Positions 12,745 through 24,180 are shown, counted from the first letter of the stretch. The stretch is DNA of 64,000 nt from Homarus americanus (GCF_018991925.1 NW_024722158.1:7303327-7367326), one strand, 5' to 3'. The notes: generated from the sequence alone by a model not told the origin. Translations and numbers: made by a program.

Positions 12745-13950
12745 GCACATGTTCAATCAAATGGTGAACTGGCGCACATGTTCAGCCAAAATGGTGAACT
12801 GGCGCACAAGTTCAGCCAAAATGGTGAACTGGCGCACATTGTCAGCCAAAATGGTGAACTGGTGCACATGTTCAGTCAAAATGGTGAACTGGCGCACATG
12901 TTCAGTCAAAATGGTGAACTGGCGCACATGTTCAGTCAAAATGGTGAACTGGCGCACATGTTCAGTCAAAATGGTGAACTGGTGCAACTGTTCAGTCAAA
13001 ATGGTGAACTGGTGCACACGTTCAGTCAAAATGGTGAACTGGTGCACATGTTCAGTCAAAATGGTGAACTGGCGCACATGTTCAGTCAAAATGGTGAACT
13101 GGCGCACGTTCAGTCAAATTGGTGAACTTGCACATGTTCAGTCAAAATGGTAAACTGGCGCACATGTTCAGTCAAAATGGTGAACTGGCGCACATGTTCA
13201 GTCAAAATGGTGAACTGGCGCACATGTTCAGTCAAAATGGTGAACTGGCGCACATGTTCAGTCAAAATGGTGAACTGGCGCACGTTCAGTCAAAATGGTG
13301 AACTGGTGCACATGTTCAGTCAAAATGGTGAACTGGTGCACATGTTCAGTCAAAATGGGGAACTGGCGCACATGTTCAGTCTAAATGGTGAACTGGTGCA
13401 CATGTTCAGTCAAAATGGTGAACTGGCGATGTTCCGTCAAAATGGTGAACTGGAGTACATGTTCAGTCAAAATGGTGAACTGGAGCACATGTTCAGTCAA
13501 AATGGTGAACTGGTGCCCATGTTCAGTCAAAATGGTGAACTGGCGCACATGTTCAGCCAGAATGGTGAACTGGTGCCCATGTTCAGCCAAAATGGTGAAC
13601 TGGTGCCCATGTTTAGTCAAAATGGTGAACTGGCGCACATGTTCAGTCTAAATGGTGAACTGGCGCACATGTTCAGCCAAAATGGTGAACTGGCGCACAT
13701 GTTCAGTCAAAATGGTGAACTGGCGCACATGTTCAGTCAAAATGGTGAACTGGTGCCCATGTTCAGCCAAAATGGTGAACTGGTGCCCATGTTCAGTCAA
13801 AATGGTGAACTGGCGCCCATGTTCAGTCAAAATGGTGAACTGGTGCCCATGTTCAGTCAAAATGGTGAACTGGAGTACATGTTCAGTCAAAATGGTGAAC
13901 TGGTGCACATGTTCAGTCAAAATGGTGAACTGGCGCACATGTTCCCCTAA
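12745..13950. repeat. 30-bp minisatellite, about 40 copies
   Basis: The unit is TTCAGTCAAAATGGTGAACT plus GGCGCACATG. Variants (GGTGCACATG, GGTGCCCATG, GGAGTACATG) are clustered. The 30-bp period keeps several frames open on both strands. These frames (MFSQNGELAH repeats and others) have no start context or gene support. Confidence 0.95.
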
Positions 13951-14104
13951 CCTGGCATCCTGCTGACGCTCAAAACCCATTTATATCTTTTTATCAAATT
14001 CCACCTGTTTACATCACGGCTGACGTCACTAATTAAGAGTAATACCTGTGTTATACGTGACTCATCAAAATATTTAATGACTTTGTGACATCATGTGTGT
14101 GTAT
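13951..14104. other. Spacer with a perfect CRE-type palindrome
   Basis: Unique DNA containing TGACGTCA at 14021-14028. Confidence 0.5.
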
Positions 14105-14275
14105 ATTTAGAGGGATGGATGGTGGTGGGGTGGGGGTGAGAGGGATGGAGAGGGTGGTGAGAGGGAAGGTGGATGGGGTGGGTGGTGTGGGTGGTGAGAG
14201 GGAGGGAGGGTAGTGTGGGTGGTGAGAGGGAGGGTGGGTGGTGTGGGTGGTGAGAGGGAGGGTGGGTGGAAGGTT
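14105..14275. repeat. GGTGGTGAGAGGGAGGG repeat
   Basis: Purine-rich minisatellite with units of about 20-27 bp. It is split from similar sequence at 14755-14865 by an inserted block. Confidence 0.8.
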
Positions 14276-14334
14276 TTTTTTTGTAGAGAAAGGAGGGGTG
14301 AAAGAAGAAAAGAGGTGGGGGAAGGAAGTTATAG

Positions 14335-14755
14335 TTCGGAAATTGCAGAAATTTAGGAGGAGGTAAGAGAGGGCGGGCTGACCGCCTAGCTAAGCTAATA
14401 GTGTGTTAGGGTTGTGTCATGGGTTAGTTATTGTCTGTCGGTACAGGCACTAGACATCCTACCCTGTCCCATAAAGGGAGTTTTGAGGGCCTTATTTCAA
14501 ATTCGCCGACCCTACTGGCGGATGCTGGTCTAGGGAGGTTGTCTATTGCCTGGCCGTATAGAAAGGGGGTGGTAATGGACCTTTTAAGATTTGGTAACTT
14601 TTTGGGAACCATGTATGGTTGTTGTTATCTGGTGGGAGTCTTTGAAGGAGTTCTTGCTCTGATCGTTCTATCTTTTGCCAGACTCTGCTGGCCAGGGTGT
14701 GCAGCTGCTGGTTGATGGGTTTTATTCTCAGGTCTCTATGTACCTCGGCTGTGGT
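14335..14755. mobile_element. Unclassified inserted block, probable retroelement fragment
   Basis: About 420 bp of balanced, non-repetitive sequence interrupts a GGTGGTGAGAGG array. It has a 94-codon open frame on plus and 62 codons on minus. Neither is recognised. Its placement inside a minisatellite suggests insertion. Confidence 0.35.
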
Positions 14756-14865
14756 TCTGGTGGAAGGGTGGGAGGGAAGATGGTGTGGGTGGTAAGGTGA
14801 GAGGGAGGTAGGGTGGTGTGGGTGGGGGTGAGAGGGAGAGTGAGAGGTGTGGGGTGATGAGTGGG
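14756..14865. repeat. GGTGGTGAGAGGGAGG repeat, right part
   Basis: Resumption of the repeat type seen at 14105-14275. Confidence 0.7.
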
Positions 14866-15175
14866 AGGAAGGGAGAAGGGGGTATACAGGCAGAGAAAAA
14901 AATTAACAGTATATCAATCATTTCCATAATTTTGTAATAAACAATTTAAAAAAACTGAACGTAACATTTCGATATTAAATTCCTTCGGTTTTTTTCCCAA
15001 TTAAAAATAATATGAAAAAAATCGCCGATATTTTGGACTTTAGTTCGTAAATAAGAGGACATATTTTTTTTTTAATATCTTGAAGGGAAGAATAATTTGA
15101 ATATTTCAGTGTTTGTATTAATATGATTGAATATATTATTTTTAAGTTAGTAGGTGGAGGTACAGGACACACAGA
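14866..15175. other. AT-rich spacer
   Basis: Nothing recognised. Confidence 0.5.
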
Positions 15176-15193
15176 CACACGCGCACACACACA

Positions 15194-15228
<35 letters not shown>
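15176..15228. repeat. (CA)n-(CT)n compound microsatellite
   Basis: ACACACAC passing into CTCTCTCT. Confidence 0.95.
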
Positions 15229-15232
<4 letters not shown>

Positions 15233-15892
15233 AAAAAAGACCAAAACACAAACATCAGAGACACATGCTAGCCAACACACCCTGCCTTCCGTTCTGTCCT
15301 ATTAAAACCTGTTTACTCAGAGCCACTACAAGTACACAGGAATAATAACAGAGGAGAGAGCTTTTACCGTTTGCGTCAGGACCTGTTGTTGACATTAGGA
15401 CATAACTTTTTAGGGAGCTTTATTATTACACAGTTAGAGTTTGGTGAATGGTCGAACCAGAATTAATTTTCACTGGTGTTATCCCCTCTCCCCCACCCAC
15501 CCGCCCACCCTACCTGCATACCATACCTCCCCTCCTCTTCTGAATCCCCCCCTATCTTGCCTCCTCTCACCTGTCCCCCTTCCCTCCTCTAACACCTCCT
15601 TACCTTAAATCTCACCTGATCCTTCCTACCTTTTACCTCCTCCCTCCCTCTGTTTCCCTCCTCTTACTTTGTCCTCACCTAACACACCACTTCACCCCCA
15701 CCTCGCCCTTCACTTCATTCCCCTCTCTATGCTGAATAAAATTGGTGCACCTCGTATTGAAGGAGTTAAAGTGTTAGATAAAGGTGATATTGGGTAGTAT
15801 TTGCATAGGATTATCGCATGTGGTGGGTTATCACTGTCTGCAGGCACACCTTTGCATTAAAAATATTACGAACATAACTTACCCTAATCTCA
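15229..15892. other. Spacer with a pyrimidine-rich stretch
   Basis: At 15480-15725 the plus strand is rich in CCTCC/CACC without a fixed period. No gene seen. Confidence 0.5.
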
Positions 15893-15990
15893 GTTCTCTT
15901 AACCTAACCTAACCAAACCTCTCAGGTCACGTTAAGATAATTTAATCATCAGCTGACATTAGCTTAGGGGGGCTAATCTTCAGGTGATAC
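15893..15990. mobile_element. Diverged AACCT cassette
   Basis: AACCTAACCTAACC is followed by GCTTAGGGGGGCTAATCTTC, ending in AGGTGAT at 15988, the right-end motif of the cassette family. The left end is eroded. Confidence 0.45.
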
Positions 15991-16224
15991 CAAAAAGACA
16001 TAAAATTAGTCTGTTTGTCTGTTAGTCTGTCCGTGTGTGTGGGAAGGAATATCTGTAGATTCACGGTTTTTTAGTACGAATATTGGGGTCCTGTACTGAA
16101 TCCGGATATGAAATTGGTTCGATATTTAGGATATTTGGAAGATTCGGTTATATGTCTATGAGCTTAAGTGCTAAAACGTGTTTAAGTATTTGTCTCTACT
16201 CTAGTGGGTGAAGGATGATCAAGT

Positions 16225-16230
16225 GAGAGA

Positions 16231-16268
<38 letters not shown>

Positions 16269-16279
16269 TTGAGAGAGAT
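16225..16279. repeat. (GA)n microsatellite
   Basis: Interrupted GA tract. Confidence 0.9.
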
Positions 16280-16312
16280 GAATGCATAATGTTGATTCAA
16301 GTAGATATAAAC

Positions 16313-16469
<157 letters not shown>

Positions 16470-16678
16470 GAGAGAAAGACAGACAGGTAGACAAACAAAC
16501 ACCTGAATACAAAATTAAAACACCCCTCTAAAAAAAAACAAGCCTAAAAACACACTCCGATAACCCCATCTCACAACATCAGGTGAGTTGGGAGCCGAAT
16601 CAACACAGTAATTAAATCATTGCCTAAGAGGGTCACCTGGTCACGAGTCCTCTCAGGTAAGCAGGTAAGTAGGTTATC

Positions 16679-17876
16679 GGAGGCATCAGCTGCAGGTAGG
16701 AATATTCGTCAGAAGGTAGGGATATTCGTCAGCAGGTGGGGATATTCGTCAGTAGGTAGGGATATTCGTTAGTAGGTGGGGATATTCGTCAGTAGGTGGG
16801 GATATTCGTTAGTAGGTGGGGATATTCGTCAGTAGGTAGGGATATTCGTCAGCAGGTGGGGATATTCGTCAGCAGGTGGGGATATTCGTCAGCAGGTGGG
16901 AATATTCGTCAGCAGGTGGAATAACGTCAGCAGGTGGGGATATTCGTCAGCAGGGTGGGATATTCGTCAGCAGGTGGGGATATTCGTCAGCAGGTGATAT
17001 TCGTCAGCAGGTGGGAATATCTGTCAGCAGGTAGGAATATTCGTCAGAAGGTAGGATATTCCGTCAGCAGGTGGGGATATTCGTCAGCAGGTAGATATTC
17101 GTCAGCAGGTGGAATATCTGCCAGCAGGTGGGGATATTCGTCAGTAGGTGGGATATTCGTCAGTAGGTAGGGATATTCTGCCTGTGCAGGTAGGGATATT
17201 CGTCAGTAGGTGGATATTCCTGGTTAGTAGGTGGGGACATTCGTCAGCAGGTGGGGATATTCGTCAGTAGGTGTGATATTCGTCAGTAGGTAGGAATATT
17301 CGTCGTTGGTAGGGATATCGTCAGCAGGTGGAATATTCGTCAGCAGGTGGATATTCGTCAGCAGGTGGGAATATTCGTCAGCAGGCAGGGAAATACCCTT
17401 GCCGTAGGTAGGGATATTCGTCAGCAGGTGGGGATATTCGTCAGCAGGTAGACATTCGTCAGCAGGTGTGGGAATATTCGTCAGCAGGATATTCGTCAGT
17501 AGGTAGGGATATTCGTCAGTAGGTGGGAATATTCGCCGCAGGTAGGGATATTCGTCAGCAGGTGGGGATATTCGTCAGCAGGTGGGGATATTCGTCAGCA
17601 GGAGGTAGGGGAATATTCGTCAGCAGGTAGGAATATTCGTCAGCAGGTGGGAATATTCGTCAGCAGGTGGGGATATTCGTCAGCAGGTGGGAATATTCGT
17701 CAGCAGGTGGGAATATTCGTCAGCAGGTGGGGATATTCGTCAGCAGGTGGGGATATTCGTCAGCAGGTGGGGATATTCGTCAGCAGGTGGGAATATTCGT
17801 CAGCAGGTGGGGACATTCGTCAGTAGGTAGGAATATTCGTCAGCAGGTGGGGATATTCGTCAGCAGGTGGGAATAT
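16679..17876. repeat. 21-bp minisatellite, about 57 copies
   Basis: The unit is GATATTCGTCAGCAGGTGGG plus G, with CAGTAGGTAGG variants and many 1-3 base losses. Copies become more uniform toward the right end (17,640-17,870). Confidence 0.95.
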
Positions 17877-18029
17877 TAATCACCGAGAGAGAATACTTAT
17901 GTTGTGGCCACATGTTGGTGAAATTGTGGCCACATAAGCTGCCGATATTGTGGCCACAGCTACGAGTGAATTACTCGATAAAGCCACCTGTCAGTTGTCT
18001 CCAGGTAAAAAGGCAGGTAAATAGAGCTA

Positions 18030-18125
18030 ATTACGGTGCACCAGTCGCGCTTACCTCTCACAACCACGACCAGGGTTCGATTCCTTCTTGGTGTAGATGA
18101 GAAGGTTATTTTTGTCTGTGACCTT
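18030..18125 (+). mobile_element. tRNA-derived SINE fragment
   Basis: ACCACGACCAGGGTTCGATT with a perfect Pol III box B (GGTTCGATTCC, 18074-18084), followed by TGTAGATGAGAAGGTTATTT, typical of decapod tRNA-derived SINEs. Box A is eroded. Confidence 0.6.
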
Positions 18126-18158
18126 ATCAAGTATTGTTCATGTTCCCAACGTCCTACA

Positions 18159-18192
18159 GACAGACAGATAGACAGACAGACAGACAGACAGG
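18159..18192. repeat. (CAGA)n microsatellite
   Basis: About eight units, following the SINE piece. Confidence 0.9.
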
Positions 18193-18344
18193 TAGGTACA
18201 GATGTTGACAGAAGTATACAGGTGATGCCTTAACTTCCTAGGCAGGGACAGAGAAGTTATATACATTGAGATGTAATCAAAACATTGGATCGCTGAGGCA
18301 GAGTTAAAGACTTTAGTTAGAGCGTTTGAGATGAGTTCCCAAGG

Positions 18345-18425
18345 GGCGGCCGTGGCGAAGATGGTAATGGCTCGGACTACGACCCTTAAGTCCAAAGTTC
18401 GATACCCGGCTCAGACACGGTTGAA
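18345..18425 (+). mobile_element. tRNA-derived SINE head
   Basis: GGCGGCCGTGGCGAAGATGG with box A-like TGGCGAAGATGG (18353-18364) and box B GTTCGATACC (18397-18406), then GGCTCAGACACGG. The spacing fits a Pol III internal promoter, but the cloverleaf is not intact, so it is not a functional tRNA gene. Confidence 0.6.
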
Positions 18426-18429
18426 GGGA

Positions 18430-18668
18430 TTATGGAAGGGTGGTGAGGGTAGTGGTGAGGGTGGTGGTGGTGAGGGTGGTGATGGTGAGGGTGGTGGTGG
18501 TGGTGGTGAGGGTGGTGGTGGTGGTGAGTGAGGATGGTGGTGAGGGGGTGGAGGATGGTGGTGGTGAGGTGGTGATGGTGGTGAGGGTGGTGGTGGTGGT
18601 GAGGGTGGTGGTGGTGGTGAGGATGGTGGTGGTGGTGAGGGTGGTGGTGGTGGTGGTGAGGGTGGTAT
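18430..18668. repeat. (GGTGGTGAG)n-like minisatellite
   Basis: GGT-rich array separating two SINE pieces. Confidence 0.9.
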
Positions 18669-18669
18669 A

Positions 18670-18715
18670 ACTCTGAATATAACCTCACAAGACACACGTT
18701 CGATCCCAGGGATGA
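18670..18715 (+). mobile_element. SINE box B fragment
   Basis: ACACACGTTCGATCCCAGGG carries box B GTTCGATCCC (18698-18707) without box A. Confidence 0.4.
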
Positions 18716-18956
18716 GGAGGGTAAGGGGGTTAAGGTGATTTACTAAGCCCAGGATTGACCCTTATATTTCCCCTTATACCCTCACACCTCGCCCCCTCAT
18801 ACCACCCCTTTCTGTTTTTCTCTATATATCTGACCTTAACCTAACCCACAGCCCTGAACAAACCCTGAGCCACCCCCGCCCCTAATCACAGTAGACCACG
18901 AGGCAATGGTGATTAGCTAGACAAATGACTACCTTCCCTGCGATAGGTGAATAAAA

Positions 18957-18992
<36 letters not shown>

Positions 18993-19500
18993 GACACGCG
19001 CACATTCGTTAATTACTTACCTGTGTCACCTGTCGTTGGGGGGGGAGGTGTTGTTGAAGGATAATGATTAGTTGAGGTTGATGTGTGGTTAATTGATTGT
19101 GTTTTTTTTTTGGTGGGGGGGATGTGTGTGTATGAAGAAAGTCCGTTATATGGAGGTTCTGTTAGCTGTGAAACCTCAATAAAACGGACTATAACCATGA
19201 GATCGAGGTCCGTTATAAATGGTATTGTGTTTTGTATAAGTTGATGTAAGATGCACAATAGTGACGTTTTATTTACATATATAGGAAAGATGATATTAGC
19301 ATTGGTTAGATTAGGTTAATATCGTCTTTCAATATATGTATAAAAGACCCAATTATCTATATCTCCCTCGTATATATATGTAAGGACTTATATATATATC
19401 TATTATAGGAGATAAATTTTTGTATAATACTGTCAGGAATGTTAAATAAGTTATAGCCTCATATATCGGCATGTTGGGTGTGTTTCGTGATATATATTGT
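18716..19500. other. Spacer with (CA)n and AT-rich DNA
   Basis: (CA)n at 18958-18990. TATATA-rich stretches occur near 19370-19400. No gene recognised. Confidence 0.5.
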
Positions 19501-19795
19501 GTGTGTATGTCGTGCAGGTCATGTGTGAGTCACCAGGAGTTCACCAGGGGTCTTGGTCATGAGTCAGCTGGGAGTTACAAGTTGATAGTCATTGCCTTGA
19601 GTCAGCCATGAGTCGTCAGGAAATCACCATTAAGTCACTAGGATGTCACCAATTCATGTTCCTGTCTCACAAGTCACCAGTAAGTCGTAGTCTTTTGTCA
19701 CCAGTAGTTAGTCATAACCTTGAGTCACCAGTGTACGTCTTTGGCCTTGAGTCACCAGTAAGTCACCAGGAGACGGTGATAGCAGGTCCTCAGTG
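19500..19795. repeat. Irregular GAGTCACCAGTAAGTCACCAG repeats
   Basis: Loose copies of GAGTCACCAGTAAGTC with an irregular period. Confidence 0.7.
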
Positions 19796-19842
19796 AAATA
19801 TACGAGTATACATGACATAAGATTAGACATCCCAGATTATTT

Positions 19843-20054
19843 CACCTGAAGATTCATCACCCCTACCCTACCCTAAACCTACCCTACCCAACCCTTCCCT
19901 ACCCTACCCTACCCTACCCTACCCTACCCTTCCCTACCATACCCTACCCTACCCTACCCTACCCTACCCTACCCTACCCTACCCTACCATACCCTACCCT
20001 ACCCTACCCTAATCTTCAGGTGAAATAAGCTGCTGGTGTCTAATCTTCAGGTGA
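19843..20054. mobile_element. Cassette with (CCCTA)n core and inverted ends
   Basis: The left end is CACCTGAAGATTCATCACCC (19843 on). The core is about 30 copies of CCCTA (19860-20010) with a few CCATA or CCTTC variants. The right end TAATCTTCAGGTGA (20010-20023) is followed by AATAAGCTGCTGGTGTC and a second TAATCTTCAGGTGA (20041-20054), so the right end is tandemly duplicated. Confidence 0.6.
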
Positions 20055-20114
20055 ATTTAAGCAACAGAGAGAGCTATCGTAGGGAGGACAGCTGTATGTG
20101 TTGATGGTGAGGGG

Positions 20115-20263
20115 CTACTGACATACAACGCCATCTAGGAGCGAGGCGGTGGTACTAGAGTGCCTCGTAGGGCCAGTTGGACTACGAGGTTCAGTCAGTC
20201 TCTCTCTGGTGGCCGAAGAGGGTGGAAGCAGCGTCGCCCTCTCCTCTAACTCGAGTTCCATCT
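20115..20263 (-). CDS. Possible terminal coding exon, unknown product
   Basis: On the minus strand AACACTTTTTCAG is a good acceptor, followed by ATG at 20261 and 48 sense codons to TAG at 20115. The peptide is acidic then Ser/Thr/Pro-rich (MELELEERATLLPPSSATRE...). Composition is coding-like and stands out from the AT-rich flanks, but there is no domain and no partner exon was found. It could be non-coding. Confidence 0.3.
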
Positions 20264-20578
20264 CTGAAAAAGTGTTAAATAATTTCTTTAAGTACATAAA
20301 GCGGATTTTTATTTACTTGTGATTTATAAAAGTGAATTACTTTTTTATTCGTATTTTAAACTTAATGAGAAATTAACTATAGCGAAAATGGACTTATAAA
20401 ATATATTGACTTTTTTTTGAACGAATATTTTCATCTACCACGAATAGAATTATCGACTTGTGATGTTAAATTTGTAAGTAGAACATTAACCATCATTAAC
20501 CTATGGTGTTTGTTAGTTGTTTTGAATGAAATATGATGTTTTGATTGGTTGGTTTTAGTTCTGATCGTTTTCTCGTAT

Positions 20579-20700
20579 CACCTGAAGATAAGTCACCCTA
20601 GTGTTAACCTAACCTAACCAACTCTAACCTAACCAAACCTACGAAGCGTTAGGTTAGGTTAGCGTTCGGTTAGATTCGTCATCAAGTTACTCTACTCTAA
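20579..20700. mobile_element. AACCT cassette, opposed pentamer runs
   Basis: CACCTGAAGATAAGTCACCC (left end) leads into AACCTAACC copies, then GTTAGGTTAGGTTAGCG in opposite orientation, so the interior can fold on itself. The right end is unclear. Confidence 0.45.
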
Positions 20701-20744
20701 CACCGAACTTGCTGCGATTTCATTTTAATGGGAAAGTTTTGAGA

Positions 20745-20867
20745 CAACCTGAAGATTAACCACCCTAACGTTACCTTGGGGGGTCAGGTTAAGTTAATTT
20801 AGCCTTAGGGAGATTAATGTTCAAGGTAAGATAAGGTGAGGGGCCCTAATCTTCAGCTGATCCTATA
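20745..20867. mobile_element. Cassette with inverted ends, eroded core
   Basis: The left end AACCTGAAGATTAACCACCC and the right end CCTAATCTTCAGCTGATCCT match the cassette at 9937-10078, including the outer ATCCTAT. The core keeps only traces of the pentamer. Confidence 0.5.
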
Positions 20868-20950
20868 ATATTTCATGAAATTTATGAACGGCAGAAATTT
20901 GTGTCTTAGTTTTTAACCCAACTAGTTATATGTATGTATCCTTGTACCTT

Positions 20951-21190
20951 CACTTACGAGAAATATTCAACTTACGATACTTTGAGAATTCTTATATCTT
21001 CAGTAACAAGAAATATTTAACTTACGATACTTTGAGAATTCTTATATATTTAGTAACGAGAAATATCCAACTTACGATACTTTGAGAATTCTTATATCTT
21101 CAGTAACAAGAAATATCCAACTTACGATACTTTGAGAATTCTTATATCTTCAGTAACGAGAAATATCCAACTTACGATACTTTGAGAATA
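20951..21190. repeat. 50-bp tandem repeat
   Basis: CTTACGATACTTTGAGAATT recurs exactly every 50 bp at 20971, 21021, 21071, 21121 and 21171. Very uniform, so probably young. Confidence 0.95.
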
Positions 21191-21600
21191 TTGAATAACC
21201 CCAAATTGCCTAATATGAAGCTAGACTTAATATACAGTAATATTCTACTACATACTATATCCTGTATCAACTCTGTAGGACCTAAATGACACTCTCCACG
21301 CGGGTGTATATGATATATGATATATTTACCCTAATAATATAACATACCTATGACAGCTTGTTGATGTGAATACTTTAGCTAAAATATTTCCCCCGTAATA
21401 TTTTGCTGGGTTGTAAGTCTGATTTATTGCTGTTAGATGAGAAATATAATATCATTGTGGGTCTAATAATGTATATATTGTATGATTTATTTTATTTATT
21501 TTTTCACGCGGTTTTGAATGGGATTATAATTTGTTATTTTAGGTTGGGTTTGGGTCGTATTGTGGCGTGAGTGAGTGTAGTATTGTCGCCTTATGGTGTA
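21191..21600. other. AT-rich spacer
   Basis: Nothing recognised. Confidence 0.5.
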
Positions 21601-21890
21601 TGGTTTAACCCTTTGAGGACGATGGGTTAACCCTTTGAGAAAAACGATTTATTTAACCCCTTGAGGACGATAATTTAACCCTTTGAGTAGGAAGATTTAA
21701 CCCTCTGAGGACGATGATTAAACCCTCTGAAGACGATGATTTAACCCTTGAGGACAATGATTTAACCCCCCAGGACTTGAAGGGTTAAATTAACCTGTTT
21801 CAAAACGGTGATTTAACCCTCTGAAGACGATGATTTAACCATTTGGGAACAATGATTTAACCCCCCAGGACTCGAAGGGTTAAATTAATT
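21600..21890. repeat. About 21-bp minisatellite
   Basis: Units like TTTAACCCTTTGAGGACGAT with uneven spacing. Confidence 0.85.
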
Positions 21891-22019
21891 TGTTTCAGAA
21901 CTTGAGATTAATTTTGTTAGTGAAATTAACCTAAACTAACCACACAGCTCCTCTTAACTCGTGGTTGGTGAGTCTGAGGAGCTTAACTACGACGCATAGT
22001 ACAGTTACATGTCCGGAAG

Positions 22020-22545
22020 CAGGCGTGGTTAGAGCTATACACACACACACACGTCTGAATGAATAAAAATCACCTCAATCCAGCCTACCAGTTGTGGTTT
22101 ATGAGTCGGTATCATCGGGTATGTATATATGTATGTGTGTGTGTGTGTGCATGTATGTATGTATGTAAGTATAGGGGGAAGGGGAGGGGGCGCAGGCCGG
22201 CAGAGCAGCGGTGGTGGTAGTGGTAGGAAGAGGAAAAAGAGAGGACAGTGTGTCTTGGACGTGGGTGGGAGGAGGACGCACCTCACGCCAGTTCTATCTG
22301 CTGCTGTCTTCACTCTCGCCTTCTACCCAACACCCGGAGGAAGGGCGGGAGACTCCTGGTGGTGGGTGTCGATACTTATTCTTTTTTTCTCTCTCTCAAC
22401 AAAAAAAATCCCTTTCCTGGCAATAAATCCTGGACGTATTTTGTTTTGTGCATTATACCATGAGGGAGTTGGATTCACCTGTGAGTGATTGCAAGCTGTA
22501 TTATTCTGTAGCCTTCAGAGTGGGGGAAAAAATAGTGGGTGGTTT
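22020..22545. other. GC-richer unassigned block
   Basis: Flanked by short CA/GT tracts (22041-22052, 22135-22149). It contains a purine-rich GGTGGTGGTAGTGGTAGG stretch and overlapping plus-strand open frames of 71-119 codons with no recognised domain. Could be a 5' exon, but I cannot support a gene. Confidence 0.3.
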
Positions 22546-22548
22546 CGG

Positions 22549-22705
22549 GTACAGGATTACGTACGTTTAAAAGGATAAACATTAGCCATTGGAGGATCAC
22601 GTACGTTTTAAAAGGATCAAACTCATTGGTTTACACAGGATCACGTACGTTTTAAAAGGATCAAAATAATGCCATGGAGAATCACGTACGTTTAAAAGGA
22701 CCAAA
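22549..22705. repeat. GGATCACGTACGTTTTAAAAGG repeats
   Basis: Four copies with the palindrome ACGTACGT at intervals of roughly 33-50 bp. Confidence 0.8.
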
Positions 22706-22964
22706 CTTATGATAATTCTAGCAGAGGTAATTCACTCGGTGTATATTTTCCCTCAATTCAATGATAGAAAATTGGACAGTATTGCAACTGGATTTTAATC
22801 AACTCAAATACCTTTCTCTTTTGTTCTGATTGATGGATGTTTTACCTGGGCGAGGGATATGTGTTTCGGAGTGCGGGTTTAAAGTAGATAATAACTAATG
22901 CTCTGACGTTTATTTCTGGTTAAGGATTAAATAATTAAGGGAATAAATGAATTAATAGAACCAG
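22706..22964. other. Unassigned spacer
   Basis: No feature recognised. Confidence 0.5.
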
Positions 22965-23095
22965 TTGAAGATTAAACCCCCCAGTTTATTTCACGTTTTG
23001 CTTAGCCATCCTAAGGCTAACCTAACCTAACCTAACCTAAGGCTAACCTAACCTAACCTAAGGCTAACCTAACCTAAACTAACCTATAAATATAA
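22965..23095. mobile_element. AACCT cassette, left end and core
   Basis: CAGTTGAAGATTAAACCCCC then CAGTTTATTTCAC, a rearranged form of the shared end motif, followed by about 15 AACCT copies grouped as AGGCTAACCTAACC. Confidence 0.5.
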
Positions 23096-23440
23096 TAATA
23101 ATGGTTGCCCTTCGTATAACGAGGGAGGCCGGCCCAAGGACCACCTAAGCATGAATTTATTTAAGCCTTTAAGGTGTAGAAGCTGTCGCCAACACAACAA
23201 CCACACCCTGAGTTAACGAGTTGCATGACCCAGTGTCGAAGAATAGTCCGAGAAGACCGGACAACTTGCCAACTGTACTGGCAAACCATTACCCCGGAAC
23301 ACGATCTATAAATCGATTAACATCCAGGTTCCCAATTATTGCTGGGTAGACAGAGGTAAATGGCGCAAAGAAACTTGCCCATAGTTTCACCCTGCCCGGG
23401 TCTAACTATAAATAGGAGGTAGTGAGACCCATAAATAGTA
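23095..23440. mobile_element. Dispersed repeat fragment, unclassified
   Basis: It includes TTGCTGGGTAGACAGAGGTA and GGCGCAAAGAAACTTGCCCA, phrases I associate with common crustacean interspersed repeats. It is not coding in any frame I can support. Confidence 0.4.
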
Positions 23441-23582
23441 GATAGCATGTGTCAATTACGTGTGTCGCTATTGGTTATATTTTTATCATCAATATTATAA
23501 TTTCCGCATCACTGGGAGTTCATCAGCCACCTATTTCACCTATTTCACAGTAAACACTCACGCTACCACGGGGGTTATGTTG

Positions 23583-23773
23583 TTAAAATGTTTGATATTG
23601 CAACATTTTCAACATTTTCAGCCTTGCAATATCTCTTTCTGCCGCTGTATCGTTCGTCCAAGTTTTAAAATGTTGGTATTTGCAACATTTTCGACCTTGC
23701 AATATCTCTCTTTTTAGCTGTATTGCTCGTCCTAGCTTTAAAATGTTCAATATTACAACATTTACAACATGCA

Positions 23774-23841
<68 letters not shown>

Positions 23842-23925
23842 CCTAGTTTTATAATACTCGATATTGCAACATTTTCAACATTTTCAACATGCAATATCCC
23901 CCATTCTGTATCATTTAAAAGTCCA
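23583..23925. repeat. Four-unit 75-110 bp tandem repeat with nested (CT)n
   Basis: Units start near 23583, 23664, 23737 and 23848 (TTAAAATGTT...GCAACATTTTC...GCAATATCTCTC). In the third unit the short CTCTCT has expanded to about 60 bp. Confidence 0.85.
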
Positions 23926-24054
23926 TAAGTATTAAACTGCTATTTCTCCTACATGATACATACGCATTACAGCTACAGCACATCACGTATACATAAAATA
24001 CAGAGGGTATGTATTGTTTATCGGTACACAGAATTCCTCGCCACTGTAAAACCC

Positions 24055-24180
24055 TGTGGTGGTAGAGGTGGTGTGTGTGGGTGTTGCTGTGGTGGGTTGA
24101 AGTGTTGAGCTGTGGCGACGATGTGTTACTGTGGTTGGTAGCTGTGGTAGTTGCTGTGGTGGTGGTGGTGGTGGTGGACA
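24055..24180. repeat. GGT/GTT-rich imperfect repeat
   Basis: GTGGTGGTGGTGG and TAGCTGTGGTAGTTGCTGTG stretches. Confidence 0.8.

Noticed and set aside
13147..13950. 267-codon frame of MFSQNGELAH repeats
   Set aside because: Product of a 30-bp minisatellite whose period is divisible by three. Both strands and several frames are open alike.
18345..18425. Functional tRNA gene
   Set aside because: Box A and B are present but the arms do not pair into a full cloverleaf. SINE head is the better reading.
19860..20010. True chromosome end from the (CCCTA)n run
   Set aside because: It is only about 150 bp, internal, bracketed by cassette ends, and has normal sequence on both sides.
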